64,000 bases of DNA from Glandiceps talaboti (GCF_964340395.1 NC_135552.1:1761517-1825516), one strand, 5' to 3'. Shown: positions 1 through 13,583, counted from the first letter of the stretch. The notes: generated by a model not told the origin, from the sequence alone. Program-made: numbers and translations.

Positions 1-455
1 TTTTGGTTGGAAATGTAAAGTCACGATGATATTATTTATGGACAAAACTTCAATGTAAAAGTATATATAATATAGATAATAAAGCATGGTGTGTAGTTAT
101 CACCTGCCTCATATTGTATAACTGCAACGAAGTTTGCAAATTTACAAGATTAATGACCTTTAATTTGATGCGGACAGCCATAATTCGGTGACGAAAATAA
201 AACTTCCCCTTGATCCGCTTTATAAAAATAATGACCCCCCCCCCCCAGCCTTTCATTGATCATTAAATTGAGGTGCCCCCCCCTGATTTTCCCCTCCCGA
301 CTGTAAAAAAACTGAAAACCCCCTTACATGTTGATCGTATGTTAGCGTGTCTTCATTGTCTGTGTTACTACAAGATATAATGGAATTTTATTACCTGGTT
401 ATTCAACGTCGGTCTGCAAATGAAATGGAAACCACATAGACATAATATAAACATT
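1..455. other. Non-coding, no gene seen
   Basis: No supported coding region. The stretch holds a 12-base C run at 235-246 and a second short C-rich patch near 276-300. The only long frame crosses the C run and looks random. Confidence 0.6.
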
Positions 456-620
456 GCTTAGTCAGCTGTCACAATATGGTTATGTGATGGAATTAGTCAG
501 CTGTCACAAGTATATGGTTATGTGATGGAAAGCAAGTATATGGTTATGTGATGGAAAGCAAGTATATGGTTATGTGATGGAAACCAAGTATATGGTTATG
601 TGATGGAAACCAAGTATATG
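456..620. repeat. 26-bp minisatellite, about 5-6 copies
   Basis: The motif AGTATATGG recurs at 509, 535, 561, 587 and 613, an exact 26-bp spacing. The unit contains GGTTATGTGATGGAAA. The first copies carry a different spacer (TTAGTCAGCTGTCAC), so the array grew from a more complex starting sequence. A C-rich tract follows directly at about 626-643. Confidence 0.9.
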
Positions 621-1024
621 CAGCTGCCCCTCCCCCCCCCCCGAGATTTTGGGAAAAAGAAAGAAAAAAAGCTACTTTTTGAACACATATCGATGTTATT
701 AAAATTGTTATTTACGTGACGATTCCTAGCATGCGCGATTTAAATTGATGGTTCACTAAAGTCAAAAGTGACTGTACACTGACTCCTCGCTAATATGTAT
801 CTTATATCTCTATTGTACGCTGGCTTAACTGTGAATAAAAATGTGTCCAGTTAAAAATTGTAACTTTTTGCACAAATTAAAATTCTTTGTGCGGGAAAGT
901 ACAAAAGAAGTGCGCACATGCACTGTGCATTTTCCACGAGTAACAGTAGTCTTGAAAGTCTCCTTCATTTGAAGACAGCAAGTCGCAATAATGTTAGAGT
1001 GAAACTCCAAAAACCAGAGTTAAA

Positions 1025-1351
1025 CTGAATGTCTCCCGTAAGGGAATCACTAATTATGCAAATAACTAAATACTAAAAATTAAACTAAAAAAACTATGGT
1101 AACAGGCTTTGTTTTTGGATAATTGTGTTTTCTTAGGTCAATGTATGTGCCAAATTATACGGAATTTGAAGAGTGCATGATACTGCTTAATTACTGAATA
1201 TCGTTCATTATTCAAAATACTCATTAAAGGTAAATGTTGTAGCAACAAACTTCATAGGACAGGTGCGTATTATTATGGTTGATATATGTATCATATTATA
1301 TGAAATTTGAAGCTTGCATTTTTCCTTGGAAGGATATACTTTAGGGCATAA

Positions 1352-1423
<72 letters not shown>

Positions 1424-1858
1424 GTGTGTGCGTGTTTGTGTGTCTGTCATCATTTTCTATAGATCGGCTGGCTCAATTGTAATGAAATTTGGAATGCATA
1501 ATCTTTAGGGTAATGGCTAGACCTGATTAGTTGAAGTTTGTTGATGTACATTACAACTGTTAATGAATAATTTGCATAATTAATGATTTTCGGTAATTAG
1601 GCTATATCTTAAGAATACATACTTCAATTTCAATATAATTCAGTACACACGTTAACCATAACAACCGCATATGTCCTGTAAAGCTTGTTGATGTACCTTT
1701 CACTGTTAACGAATAATTTGCATAATTAATGATTCTTGGTAATTAGGCTATATCTTACGATTGCATACTTCAATTTCAATACAATTCAGTATATACATTA
1801 ACCATAACCATAACAAATTGTGTATGTCCTATAAATTTAGTTGATGTACCTTACAGTT
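1025..1858 (+). mobile_element. Dispersed repeat R3, copy inside R5
   Basis: This segment is absent from the R5 copy at 21.5-22.5 kb. It resembles sequence at 25.03-25.79, 29.04-29.29 and 49.73-50.38 kb. Shared features are a (TG)n tract followed by TGTCATCATTTTCTA, then a stretch on 'TCAATT-AAATGAAATTT', 'AGGGTAATGGCTAGA' and repeated 'TTTGCATAATTAATGATT'. It contains internal imperfect repeats of about 120-170 bp. No open frame. Confidence 0.7.
1352..1447. repeat. (TG)n microsatellite
   Basis: An almost pure TG dinucleotide tract with a few A, C and T interruptions, inside repeat R3. The predicted frames across it (CVCV and HTHT) are artefacts. Confidence 0.95.
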
Positions 1859-2158
1859 TAAATCTGGTTGGAATATTTGGTGGCCCTGAAATACTAATAA
1901 ACTAGGTACGCAGATTAAGACCCACTCTTTGAAGATCCACTTTCAATTGTGTTCGATAATTTGCCATGAAAGAATGGCCCTGAATTTGTAAACAGAGCTG
2001 TACCTTCGACATCAAAATCCAAACTTCAGTTTCCATTATAATGATAATGACAAGGAGAATCCACTGAGTTCACCTTGGGTTCCGACATAAAGGAGGGCCA
2101 TAACAGTTTTGGGTAAACGGAAGGATTATTTTGTTGTGTTACTTATTTGAGAAAGTAC

Positions 2159-2412
2159 ATACACTACATAACACTACACAACACTACACTATTACTATAC
2201 TATACTATACTGTACTATACTATGCTATGCCATGCCATGCCATGCCATGCCATGCCATGCCATGCCATACCATACCATACCATACCATATGATACTATAC
2301 TATACTATACTATACTATATTATACTATACTATACTATGCTATACTATACTATACTATACTATACTATACTATACTATACTATACTATACTATACTATAC
2401 TATACTATACAG
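2159..2412. repeat. Pentanucleotide array with three sub-blocks
   Basis: Tandem ATACT units flank a block of pure CATGC units (about 2223-2265), followed by CATAC units. The order of sub-blocks suggests that point variants arose and were then amplified locally. The array starts exactly where similarity to the other R5 copy ends. Confidence 0.95.
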
Positions 2413-3009
2413 ACATACGTTTATAACTCGCAATTATCAAGTTAATAGTACACCTAGTGAATAGCACATTCCTTTAGCATATTATATATCACCTCTCCTC
2501 GCCATATGTGGTGAATTCATTGGTGTGTGTATTAGACATCAATCACATACATATAGCGGGTGGTCATCTCAAACTGGCATTATTGTACAGTACATTGAAA
2601 TAGATTGAATTAAGCCTGGGTCGAAAAAGGATAAAATAGTGTCATCAGTCATTAAACTTCATGTCGACAGATGAAGGACTAGACAAACCGTCGTGTGAAT
2701 GACGTGTACACGCATTTCGAATACAACGTATTCGATTATGAAATGGTTGGTTTCCTTGTGTAGAATGAACATGTAAAATCATTATTGTATAATAGGAAAT
2801 TATAAATACATCTTCTTGCTAGGCGTGAATCAATAATGACACAGCCTTCTGGTACCACAAATGCACTAGTATTATTATTACCCTCTGTTTGAATATATGT
2901 AAATGGATTGTTATCTGTATTACTGTAAAGCAAATTTTAAGGATTTTTTTTCAAAACGTGCGCATGTCTATTTAAATTGCTTTATTTACAAGCCACACCA
3001 GTCAAAGTA
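2413..3009. other. Non-coding, nothing recognised
   Basis: No gene, RNA or repeat that I can support. Confidence 0.5.
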
Positions 3010-4064
3010 TTACCTTGGGTGTCTAGTTGGGAAATTGTTCAAATCAAAATGATCTAAGAATTGTTCACGACATGATGATCCCATCAGTGATATGCAAATT
3101 AGGGCTAACAATGTGTCTTTTGGTCAAACATCTTTAATAACAAAACTACTGAGCAGATTTGGCTGGAATGTAATGGGATGCATTTGGGGTTGTGTAAGTG
3201 GAGAAGTATTAAGCATATGATGATCAAATCAGTGATATGCAAATTAGGTGTAAATATGTGAATTTTGGTCAAAAACTTATATCTCAAAAAAATACTAGGT
3301 CAATGAGACTGGAACTTGGTGAGATGTTTCTAGAAGTGTTATTCTGCAGATTTTCTTCAAAACATTTAGCAAAAACCAAATGGCAGTATATTTTGGATAA
3401 ATAACAACGTCATCTGGTAGGCAAGTGAGTAAAGATTCAAAAATATATGCAAATATCCCCAGCAACCATGACCACGGTGGTGTATTTCACGAAAATAATA
3501 ACAGGGATTCTTAGACAAGTGAACAAACAGTCAAAAAGTGTATACAAATATGCCTAACAAGACCACACCCATGGCAACAGCTAAATGATCACATATATTG
3601 CAGTGATAACAACAGGGATTAATAGACAAGTGAATAAACATTTCAAAACTGTATGTAAATGTGCCTAGCAACAAGACAACGCCCATAGCAACAGCCAAAT
3701 GATCACGTATATTGCAAAGATAACAACAAGGAGTAATAGACAAATGACTAAGCATACAACAAATGGATGTAAATATACCTACCAACAACACCATGAACAT
3801 AGCAACAGCCAAATGGTCACGTACATTGCAAAGATAACATCAGGGGTTCATAGACAAATGAACGAACATTCAAAAATGTATACAAACATGTCTAGCACGT
3901 AGCAACAGCCAAATGATCCTGTATATTGCAAAAACAACAGGGTTGGATAGGTATCTGGATAATCATTCAGCAAATAAACACCTATACCTGGTATGGATCA
4001 GCATGAAGTTAAACATTTTAAAAAACTGTGCAGTTGTGCTGCAACGCCATTGGCGCTATTTTTT
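3010..4064 (-). mobile_element. Dispersed repeat R1, copy a, minus orientation
   Basis: This is the reverse complement of the R1 copies at 32.2, 35.2 and 55.5 kb. It carries two sets of internal tandem subrepeats. One set (about 3040-3290) has 'AATTTGCATATCACTGATGGGATCA'-type units. The other (about 3480-3940) has units of about 115 bp around 'GTGATCATTTGGCTGTTGCTATGGG'. The 5' end of the element lies at the high-coordinate side, with 'GCACAACTGCACAG' near 4026-4040. The 3' end is truncated at about 3010, within 'CCCAACTAGACACCCAAGGTAAT'. Confidence 0.75.
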
Positions 4065-4290
4065 ATGTAAGTAGCCTATTCTGTAACTAATATTCATTAG
4101 TCATATCGGATGTAAGTATGTTATGATATTATAATCAGTATGTGGACGTTTGCTGTTTCTCCACAGATGTGATACAGTACCTTTTAAAGATCCATTAAAT
4201 ATGCAAATTGTCCACTATATGCAAGCCACACCCAAAATCGTTTCGTGTGTGACTATGGTAAATGTGTTCATGGATATGAACATTTGATAT

Positions 4291-6905
4291 TACATATGCA
4301 ATCGTCTATTCCACCCAGTTAGCTGTTACCTATACAATGGTCTATTCTATCCACTTAGCTGTTACCTATACAATCGTCTATTCCACCCAGTTAGCTGTTA
4401 CCTATACAATGGTCTATTCCATCCACTTAGCTGTTACCTATACAATCGTTTATTCCATCCACTTAGCTGTTACGTATACAATCGTCTATTCCATCCACTT
4501 AGCTGTTACCTATACAATGGTCTATTCCATCCAGTTAGCTGTTACCTATACAATCGTTTATTCCATCCACTTAGCTGTTACGTATACAATCGTCTATTCC
4601 ATCCACTTAGCTGTTACCTATACAATCGCCTATTCCATCCAGTTAGCTGTTACCTATACAATCATCTATTCTATCCAGTTAGCTGTTACCTATACAATCG
4701 TTTATTCCATCCACTTAGCTGTTACCTATACAATCGTTTATTCCATCCAGTTAGCTGTTGCCTATACAATCATCTATTCTATCCAGTTAGCTGTTACCTA
4801 TACAATCGTTTATTCCATCCACTTAGCTGTTACCTATACAATCGTTTATTCCATCCAGTTAGCTGTTGCCTATACAATCATCTATTCCATCCAGGTAGCT
4901 GTTACCTATACAATCATCTATTCCATCCAGTTAGCTGTTACCTATACAATCGCCTATTCTATCCAGTTAGCTGTTACCTATGCAATCATCTATTCCATCC
5001 AGTTAGCTGTTACCTATACAATCGCCTATTCCATTCAGTTAGCTGTTACCTATACAATGGTCTATTCTATCCAGTTAGCTGTTACCTATGCAATCATCTA
5101 TTCCATCCAGTTAGCTGTTACCTATACAATCGCCTATTCCATTCAGTTAGCTGTTACCTATACAATCATCTATTCCACCCAGTTAGCTGTTACCTATACA
5201 ATCGTCTATTCTATCCAGTTAGCTGTTACCTATACAATCATCTATTCCACCCAGTTAGCTGTTACCTATACAATCGTCTATTCTATCCAGTTAACTATTA
5301 CCTATACAATGGTCTATTCCATCCAGTTAGCTGTTACCTATACAGTCGTCTATTCCATCCAGTTAACTGTTACCTATACAGTCGTCTATTCTATCCACTT
5401 AGCTGTTACCTATACAATCGTCTATTCCATCCACTTAGCTGTTACCTATACAATCGTTTATTCCATCCACTTAGCTGTTACCTATACAATCGTCTATTCT
5501 ATCCAGTTAACTATTACCTATACAATGGTCTATTCCATCCAGTTAGCTGTTACCTATACAGTCGTCTATTCCATCCAGTTAGCTGTTACCTATACAATCG
5601 TCTATTCCATCCAGTTAGCTGTTACCTATACAATCGTCCATCCACTTAGCTGTTACCTATACAATCGTTTATTCCATCCAGTTAGCTGTTGCCTATACAA
5701 TCATCTATTCTATCCAGTTAGCTGTTACCTATACAATCGTCTATTCCATCCAGGTAGCTGTTACCTATACAATCATCTATTCCATCCAGTTAGCTGTTGC
5801 CTATACAATCATCTATTCCATCCAGTTAGCTGTTACCTATACAATCGCCTATTCCATCCAGTTAGCTGTTACCTATGCAATCATCTATTCCATCCAGTTA
5901 GCTGTTACCTATACAATCGCCTATTCCATTCAGTTAGCTGTTACCTATGCAATCATCTATTCCACCCAGTTAGCTGTTACCTTTACAATCGTCTATTCTA
6001 TCCAGTTAACTATTACCTATACAACGGTCTATTCCATCCAGTTAGCTGTTACCTATACAGTCGTCTATTCCATCCAGTTAACTGTTACCTATACAGTCGT
6101 CTATTCTATTCAGTTAGCTATTACCTATACAATGGTCTATTCCATCCACTTAGCTATTACCTATACAATCATCTATTCCATCCAGTTAGCTGTTACCTAT
6201 ACAATCGCCTATTCCATTCAGTTAGCTGTTACCTATGCAATCATCTATTCCACCCAGTTAGCTGCTACCTTTACAATCATCTATTCTATCCAGTTAACTA
6301 TTACCTATACAATGGTCTATTCCATCCAGTTAGCTGTTACCTATACAGTCGTCTATTCCATCCAGTTAACTGTTACCTATACAGTCGTCTATTCTATTCA
6401 GTTAGCTATTACCTATACAATCGTCTATTCCACCCAGTTAGCTGTTACCTATACAATCGTCTATTCTATCCACTTACCTGTTACCTATACAATCGTCTAT
6501 TCCACCCAGTTAGCTGTTACATATACAATCGTCTATTCTATCCACTTACCTGTTACCTATACAATGGTCTATTCCATCCAGTTAGCTGTTACCTATACAA
6601 TCGTCTATTCTATCCACTTACCTGTTACGTATACAATGGTCTATTCCATCCACTTAGCTGTTACCTATACAATCGTTTATTCTATCCAGTTAGCTGTTAC
6701 CTATACAATGGTCTATTCCATCCAGTTAGCTGTTACCTATACAATCGTCTATTCTATCCACTTACCTGTTACCTATACAATGGTCTATTCCATCCAGTTA
6801 GCTGTTACCTATACAATCGTTTATTCTATCCAGTTAGCTGTTACCTATACAATCGTCTGTTCCATCCAGTTAGCCGTTACCTATACAATGGTCTATTCTA
6901 TATAG
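4291..6905. repeat. 36-bp minisatellite, about 73 copies
   Basis: The unit is 'TATACAATCGTCTATTCCATCCAGTTAGCTGTTACC'-like, 36 bp (core motif GTTAGCTGTTACC). Variants at fixed sites (CAATGG, CAATCG or CAATCA; CACTTAG or CAGTTAG; TATTCC or TATTCT) recur in blocks. Multi-unit segments are duplicated; for example, runs around 5285-5400 recur near 5505-5600 and again near 6000-6120 and 6290-6410. A 5-bp deletion at about 5637 shifts the phase. The unit is 12 codons long and stop-free in more than one frame, which explains an 857-residue open frame. That frame shows no start context, splice context or amino-acid-level selection, so I do not call it a protein. Confidence 0.97.
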
Positions 6906-8111
6906 AATAGTTAGACCATGATGTTGTTTCTCCCCCAAATCAAGATTGAAATGGAAAGGTCCTGCTGGCTAAGGATCTCCAAGTACGGGTTACAGCAAAA
7001 TTTGAGACCTGCAAAGCCCGCAATATATTCGTAAAGAAATCTTCTTGTGTGTATGGACACGAAGTCGATTTCCACTCTTATAATGTAGTGTACCATACAA
7101 TTGTACATCTATACATTGAGCGGAGGGGGGGTGTACCGTAATATAAAAATGTGTATAGCCGAGGGGGGGGGGGGGCTACCTAAATTCTTTGGGGCCATGA
7201 TATATTTTGAGATCGCGTTTTGCCAAAATATTTTTTTCTCCCACCCCTACCCCCGCTCCATAAATTCTGCTCTTTCCCTTACAGAAAAATACGAATATGA
7301 AAAAAATATGTTCAATACTGTTGTTACAGAGGAAGGAATATTTTAAGGACAAAACATAGCAGATTAAATAATTGTGTCTGTTTATTTTAAAGAGAAGCCA
7401 GTGAGGAGCTTTGTAAGCCTTGTATAGAGAGAGCTTAGCACTAGGAAAAACAGATCAATGGACATCTAGAGTGCAATGAACAGCGTTGCTTGTGATCACT
7501 GACAAAGGGGAGAAAGCAATAAAGTTTGATAAAAGCAAATCACGGCATGGTATTGTCAGCAGGTTACTGATGCTGTGAGTTATTAACGTCACACGTTTTA
7601 AATTATTATATAATTTCCTTGAGAAAATGAACGTGATTTCAATTTGGTGACTATGGAAATGTATCAAGAATACAGTTTGTAACCATAGAAACGTGATGTT
7701 TGTTTACTTAGTACATGAAATTGTTTTTCTCTTGGAAGGCTCTATATTGATATATTTAATTTGTTATTATTATTGTTTATGTTATTGCAGGAGTGTACTA
7801 AGATTATATATTACAGTTTAAGACAGGATACAAGGGATGATGTAACTTGACATATCAATCACAGGTCAACTCAACCAAAGAACTTTTAAGATGAGTTTAA
7901 AATGACGTCTAAATTTGCCTTTAGGTGATTTCTATTAAAGTAGTCAGGTGAATGTAGACGTTACTCTTCTAAAAATTGTTCATGCGTAACTCACAACTTT
8001 AAACGCTACCATTTCGTTGACGACGCCGAAGTGGAAACTTATTAAAACGCTGGTGTAGAGTTACCAGCAAAAGCTAGCACTAGTCTCGTCGCAAATGTAG
8101 ATTATAGGTTT
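6906..8111. other. Non-coding spacer between two large minisatellites
   Basis: No supported gene. It contains G runs at about 7122 and 7160-7173. It also contains GTAACCATAGAAACG at 7679-7693, which resembles an RFX/X-box half-palindrome (see findings). The remainder is AT-rich unique-looking sequence. Confidence 0.5.
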
Positions 8112-11100
8112 CTGTTCATTACCAAGGATGACAATATAATGGGATGACTTTTGTTCATTACCAAGGTCAAGATGACAATATAATGGGATGACTTTTGTTT
8201 ATTACCAAGGATGACAATATAATGGGATGACTTTTGTTTATTACCAAGGATGACAATATAATGGGATGACTTTTGTTTATTACCAAGGATGACAATATAA
8301 GGGGATGACGTTTGTTTATTACCAAGGATGACAATATAATGGGATGACGTTTGTTTATTACCAAGGATGACAATATAATGGGATGACTTTTGTGAATTAC
8401 CAAGGATGACAATATAAGGGGATGACTTTTGTGAATTACCAAAGATGACAATATAATGGGATGACTTTTGCTTATTACCAAGGATGACAATATAATGGGA
8501 TGACTTTTGTGAATTACCAAGGATGACAATATAATGGGATGACTTTTGTGAATTACCAAGGATGACAATATAATGGGATGACTTTTGTGAATTACCAAGG
8601 ATGACAATATAATGGGATGACTTTTGTGAATTACCAAGGATGACAATATAAGGGGATGACTTTTGTGAATTACCAAGGATGACAATATAATGGGATGACT
8701 TTTGTGAATTACCAAGGATGACAATATAATGGGATGACTTTTGTGAATTACCAAGGATGACAATATAAGGGGATGACTTTTGTTTATTACCAAGGATGAC
8801 AATATAATGGGATGACTTTTGTGAATTACCAAAGATGACAATATAAGGGGATGACTTTTGTGAATTACCAAGGATGACAATATAATGGGATGACTTTTGT
8901 GAATTACCAAGGATGACAATATAATGGGATGACGTTTGTTTATTACCAAGGATGACAATATAATGGGATGACTTTTGTTTATTACCAAGGATGACAATAT
9001 AATGGGATGACTTTTGTTTATTACCAAGGATGACAATATAAGGGGATGACTTTTGTGAATTACCAAGGATGACAATATAATGGGATGACTTTTGTTTATT
9101 ACCAAGGATGACAATATAATGGGATGACTTTTGTTTATTACCAAGGATGACAATATAAGGGGATGACTTTTGTTTATTACCAAGGATGACAATATAATGG
9201 GATGACGTTTGTTTATTACCAAGGATGACAATATAATGGGATGACTTTTGTGAATTACCAAGGATGACAATATAATGGGATGACTTTTGTGAATTACCAA
9301 GGATGACAATATAATGGGATGACTTTTGTGAATTACCAAGGATGACAATATAAGGGGATGACTTTTGTTTATTACCAAGGATGACAATATAATGGGATGA
9401 CTTTTGTTTATTACCAAAGATGACAATATAATGGGATGACTTTTGTTTAATACCAAGGATGACAATATAATGGGATGACTTTTGTGAATTACCAAGGATG
9501 ACAATATAATGGGATGACTTTTGTTTATTACCAAGGATGACAATATAATGGGATGACTTTTGTTTATTACCAAGGATGACAATATAATGGGATGACTTTT
9601 GTTTATTACCAAGGATGACAATATAATGGGATGACTTTTGTTTATTACCAAAGATGACAATATAAGGGGATGACTTTTGTTTATTACCAAGGATGACAAT
9701 ATAATGGGATGACTTTTGTGAATTACCAAGGATGACAATATAATGGGATGACTTTTGTTTATTACCAAAGATGACAATATAAGGGGAACCAAGGATGACA
9801 ATATAATGGGATGACTTTTGTTTATTACCAAGGATGACAATATAATGGGATGACTTTTGTTTATTACCAAGGATGACAATATAATGGGATGACTTTTGTT
9901 TATTACCAAGGATGACAATATAATGGGATGACTTTTGTTTATTACCAAAGATGACAATATAATGGGATGACTTTTGTTTATTACCAAGGATGACAATATA
10001 ATGGGATGACTTTTGTGAATTACCAAACATGACGATATAATGGGATGACTTTTGTTTATTACCAAGGATGACAATATAATGGGATGACTTTTGTGAATTA
10101 CCAAGGATGACAATATAATGGGATGACTTTTGCTTATTACCAAGGATGACAATATAATGGGATGACTTTTGTTTATTACCAAGGATGACAATATAATGGG
10201 ATGACTTTTGTTTATTACCAAGGATGGCAATATAATGGGATGACTTTTGTGAATTACCAAGGATGACAATATAATGGGATGACTTTTGTTTATTACCAAG
10301 GATGACAATATAATGGGATGACTTTTGTGAATTACCAAGGATGACAATATAATGGGATGACTTTTGTGAATTACCAAGGATGACAATATAATGGGATGAC
10401 TTTTGTGAATTACCAAGGATGACAATATAATGGGATGACTTTTGTTTATTACCAAGGATGACAATATAATGGGATGACTTTTGTTTATTACCAAGGATGA
10501 CAATATAATGGGATGACTTTTGTTTTATTACCAAGGATGACAATATAATGGGATGACTTTTGTTTATTACCAAGGATGACAATATAATGGGATGACTTTT
10601 GTTTATTACCAAGGATGACAATATAATGGGATGACTTTTGTTTATTACCAAGGATGACAATATAATGGGATGACTTTTGTTTATTACCAAGGATGACAAT
10701 ATAATGGGATGACGTTTGTTTATTACCAAGGATGACAATATAATGGGATGACGTTTGTTTATTACCAAAGATGACAATATAATGGGATGACTTTTGTGAA
10801 TTACCAAAGATGACAATATAATGGGATGACGTTTGTTTATTACCAAGGATGACAATATAAGGGGATGACTTTTGTTTATTACCAAGGATGACGATATAAG
10901 GGGATGACTTTTGTTTATTACCAAGGATGACGATATAATGGGATGACTTTTGTTTATTACCAAAGATGACAATATAATGGGATGACTTTTGTTTATTACC
11001 AAGGATGACGATATAATGGGATGACTTTTGTTTATTACCAAGGATGACAATATAATGGGATGACTTTTGTTTATTACCAAGGATGACAATATAATGGGAT

Positions 11101-11155
11101 GACGTTTGTTTATTACCAAGGATGACAATATAATGGGATGACCTTTGTGAATTGT
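8112..11155. repeat. 39-bp minisatellite, about 78 copies
   Basis: The unit has the core ACCAAGGATGACAATATAAT followed by GGGATGACTTTTGTTTATT, 39 bp in total. Fixed-site variants are TTTATT or GAATT, ATAATGGG or ATAAGGGG, GACTTTTG or GACGTTTG, and AAGGATG or AAAGATG. One unit is internally deleted at about 9781-9792. One unit carries an extra T (about 10523), which changes the frame. Thirteen codons per unit and no stops give 1018- and 778-residue minus-strand frames. These are by-products of the unit length. Confidence 0.97.
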
Positions 11156-12480
11156 CACAGAATTAAGTGCGTAATAAAGTTATATATAAAACAATGTTTT
11201 TCAGATCACCAGTGGACTGGCCAACAACTGTTGACATCCTGATTTGGCATTCTTTATAATAATATACAAACCTCCCGTTCATCCATTGTGTATTGTATTT
11301 CGTGTTGAATGACATTATGTTCAATAATATACGGGTTATGATAATATCGGGACTAGGGGACTATTTTCAAATTGTAGATGTTTATCTGAGTAAAGGAAGG
11401 GTCTGGTAGGCATGATTTGGATGACACGGAATGTACATAAGCTGCAGAAACAAGCTTAGCTCTCCTGTGTCCTGTGAAACTTTTGAAACGAGTTCTGCTT
11501 CACTAATATCAAATCAGTCGTGTTTGAGCGGTTGTGAGTTTACCCTTCAGGTTGTCACTTAATCTATTCAGAGCGTATCACCTCATTTCAACAATCGTTG
11601 CAATAAACGTGCCATGACTTCATATACATCAGTGCTCAGTGGGGTGGTTAAATTTCTCAACTGAACCCTTATCAGCATTATGAGAGCCGTTTTTGAACAC
11701 GCAATTAACACCAAAATTATCATGAGTCCGAATGTCACCAAGGGTTAAAAGATATCTATCATCGGGATGAATCGGAATGAAAGCAGCGATTCACGCACCA
11801 ATATGACGATTTCCGAAGCCAAACAGAATTAATTAATATAGAATTAACCAATTTTGACAAAGTACCGATATAAATCATTTTCGCCCGCCTCTAATAGTTT
11901 GTCCTCTCTGGCAAGAATAAGAAAGTGCCTGGACTGTCGATGTCATCTGCAATCATGGCGTCGGCGACGACGCTTGTTCATGAACAAAACATTTCTTTCA
12001 TGGCGGAAGTTATTCAAATGGGGGGGGGGGGGTCTGAGAACATGCCAATTGTGTAGAGAAGCTGGGAACGGGTCTGTTATCAGGAATCTAATAAAAAGCA
12101 GATAGAGAGGAGAAAAAGGAGAGGCAGAGAAAAATGAAGATAATTTTTTACCCTCTTTAAATCGACCGCCCTACCCATAGTTGCTATGACAAAGTAATGG
12201 GTTGCGTAATCTACATTAATTAGATTTGACGTTTCTATCGTTTTTATCACATTTTAATGCATATTTACCCACAATAAATTAGGTGATTAAGTCGTACTAT
12301 TGTTCATATTTTTTAAACCAAATATTCAACAGCGTTCTACTATAAATGACAGATGCACATACTGGTTATAATATCTTCCGTATGTTGACTGCCATAAGTA
12401 CCTCTTACTACACAGCAAGAACTACCACCCCTTCCCCTCACCCAAGAAAAAAACATGCAATAACCAGCATGCCTATGTAA
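11156..12480. other. Non-coding, no supported gene
   Basis: Unique-looking sequence with a 10-base G run at about 12020-12030. An ATG at 11955 in a CG-containing context (ATGGCGTCGGCGACG) opens only a short frame that ends at the G run. I do not call it a gene. Confidence 0.5.
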
Positions 12481-12619
12481 ATTGGCGTCAAGAGTGTGTC
12501 ATGATGGTCCTATTGTTGAAGTGGGAACGCACGGTTGTTCTTATTTCCGTCGTTGCCGGGCGTGTATATTGCGACAAACACAAAGTTCTGATTTTCCCAC
12601 CGTCCATTGCGTATTCAAC

Positions 12620-12650
12620 ATGGCGGCAAGTAAGATCGACAATCCTGATG
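12620..12650 (+). CDS. Candidate first coding exon of an unidentified gene
   Basis: The sequence CAACATGGCGGCAAG gives a strong initiation context. The short frame MAASKIDNPDG runs into GGTAAGAAT, a good splice donor at 12651. The 140 bases upstream contain several CpG sites (for example GTCGTTGCCGGGCGTG), unlike the AT-rich surroundings, as at a promoter. No following exon could be recognised downstream, where two LINEs occupy 12.9-17.6 kb, and I do not recognise the protein. This could be a real 5' exon, a degraded gene or chance. Confidence 0.3.
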
Positions 12651-12879
12651 GTAAGAATCAGTCGATTTCTACTAATAAAAATCGAAAATACGTATTCCTA
12701 TAGCGTGCGTTCTGGGAAGAATTGGTTGGAGGAACAACAGGGAAAATTTCCTTGATTGATTCCACCGTTTGTTGGAGGAGTTAGCGAAAAACTTTTTCTA
12801 CCGACGGATGTCCTATTCTAAAACACACGTGAAGAAGTTTTGCTATGATTGAAGTAAAAATTGACAAATCCGTAGAATT

Positions 12880-13583
12880 CCAATTGTAAACTCCGCACGG
12901 AATATGGGAGTAACATTTGATGAAAACTACACTCTATGTAAGCACGTTCACATGATATGCAAGTCAGTTTACTACCACCTCCGTCAAATAAGCCATATTC
13001 GCCAGTATCTAACTAAGGAAGTCTGTCAGATGTTAATACATGCTCTAATCACATCAAAACTAGATTACTGTAATGCACTCCTGTGTGGTCTACCATCTTC
13101 ATCCATTCTACCACTTCAGCATGCCCTGAACTCAGCAGCCAGAATTGTGTCTCGCACTCGGAAATGTCACCACATAACCCCTATACTTATGGAATTACAC
13201 TGGCTACCAGTACACTACAGAATCCAATACAAGATCCTGCTACTCACGTACAAAGTTCTGAACAACACTGCTCCTGTTTATATATCTGATCTAATCAACC
13301 TGAAAGTATCATCCAGAGTTCTCCGATCAAACGACAAAATCGTACTTCATGTACCACGGAGTAACCAGAAGACCTATGGTGATCGTGCTTTCTCGCGTAC
13401 CACCCCCTTCGCTTGGAACAATGTACCTCTAGAAGTGCGCCAGTCACCCAGCCTTGATATTTTTAAGAAGCGCATCAAGACTTATCTGTTTAGCAGAGCC
13501 TACTGACATCTCTATATATCCACACTTTTGTAAAGCGCCATTGAACATTGCTACGTAGTGGAGTTTGGCGCTATATAAATCTC

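Larger units (their letters stand above)
621..2158 (+). mobile_element. Dispersed repeat R5, copy 1 (interrupted)
   Basis: The segments 640-1015 and 1860-2158 are the reverse complement of 21.54-22.47 kb, with point changes and small indels. Shared landmarks include TCCTAGCATGCGCGATTTAAAT, GTGCGCACATGCACTGTGCA and GGTTCCGACATAAA. The two matching segments are separated here by about 0.84 kb that belongs to another repeat family (R3), so this copy was interrupted by a later insertion. The match is lost at 2158, where a pentanucleotide array begins. No coding capacity is seen. The class is unknown. Confidence 0.75.

Noticed and set aside
4337-6910. 857-residue open frame rich in VYSIQLAVTYT repeats
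   Set aside because: It is a 36-bp minisatellite whose unit is 12 codons; other frames are also open and a 5-bp deletion changes the repeat peptide midway without any effect, so there is no sign of protein selection.
8102-11158. 1018- and 778-residue minus-strand open frames (NKSHPIILSSLVI and KQKSSHYIVILGN repeats)
   Set aside because: A 39-bp minisatellite is read in two frames. The frame switches at an extra base near 10523 and the peptide changes completely.
11955-12055. Short frame from ATGGCGTCGGCGACGACG
   Set aside because: It ends after about 33 codons through a G run, with no donor site or known match; it is too weak to list as a gene.
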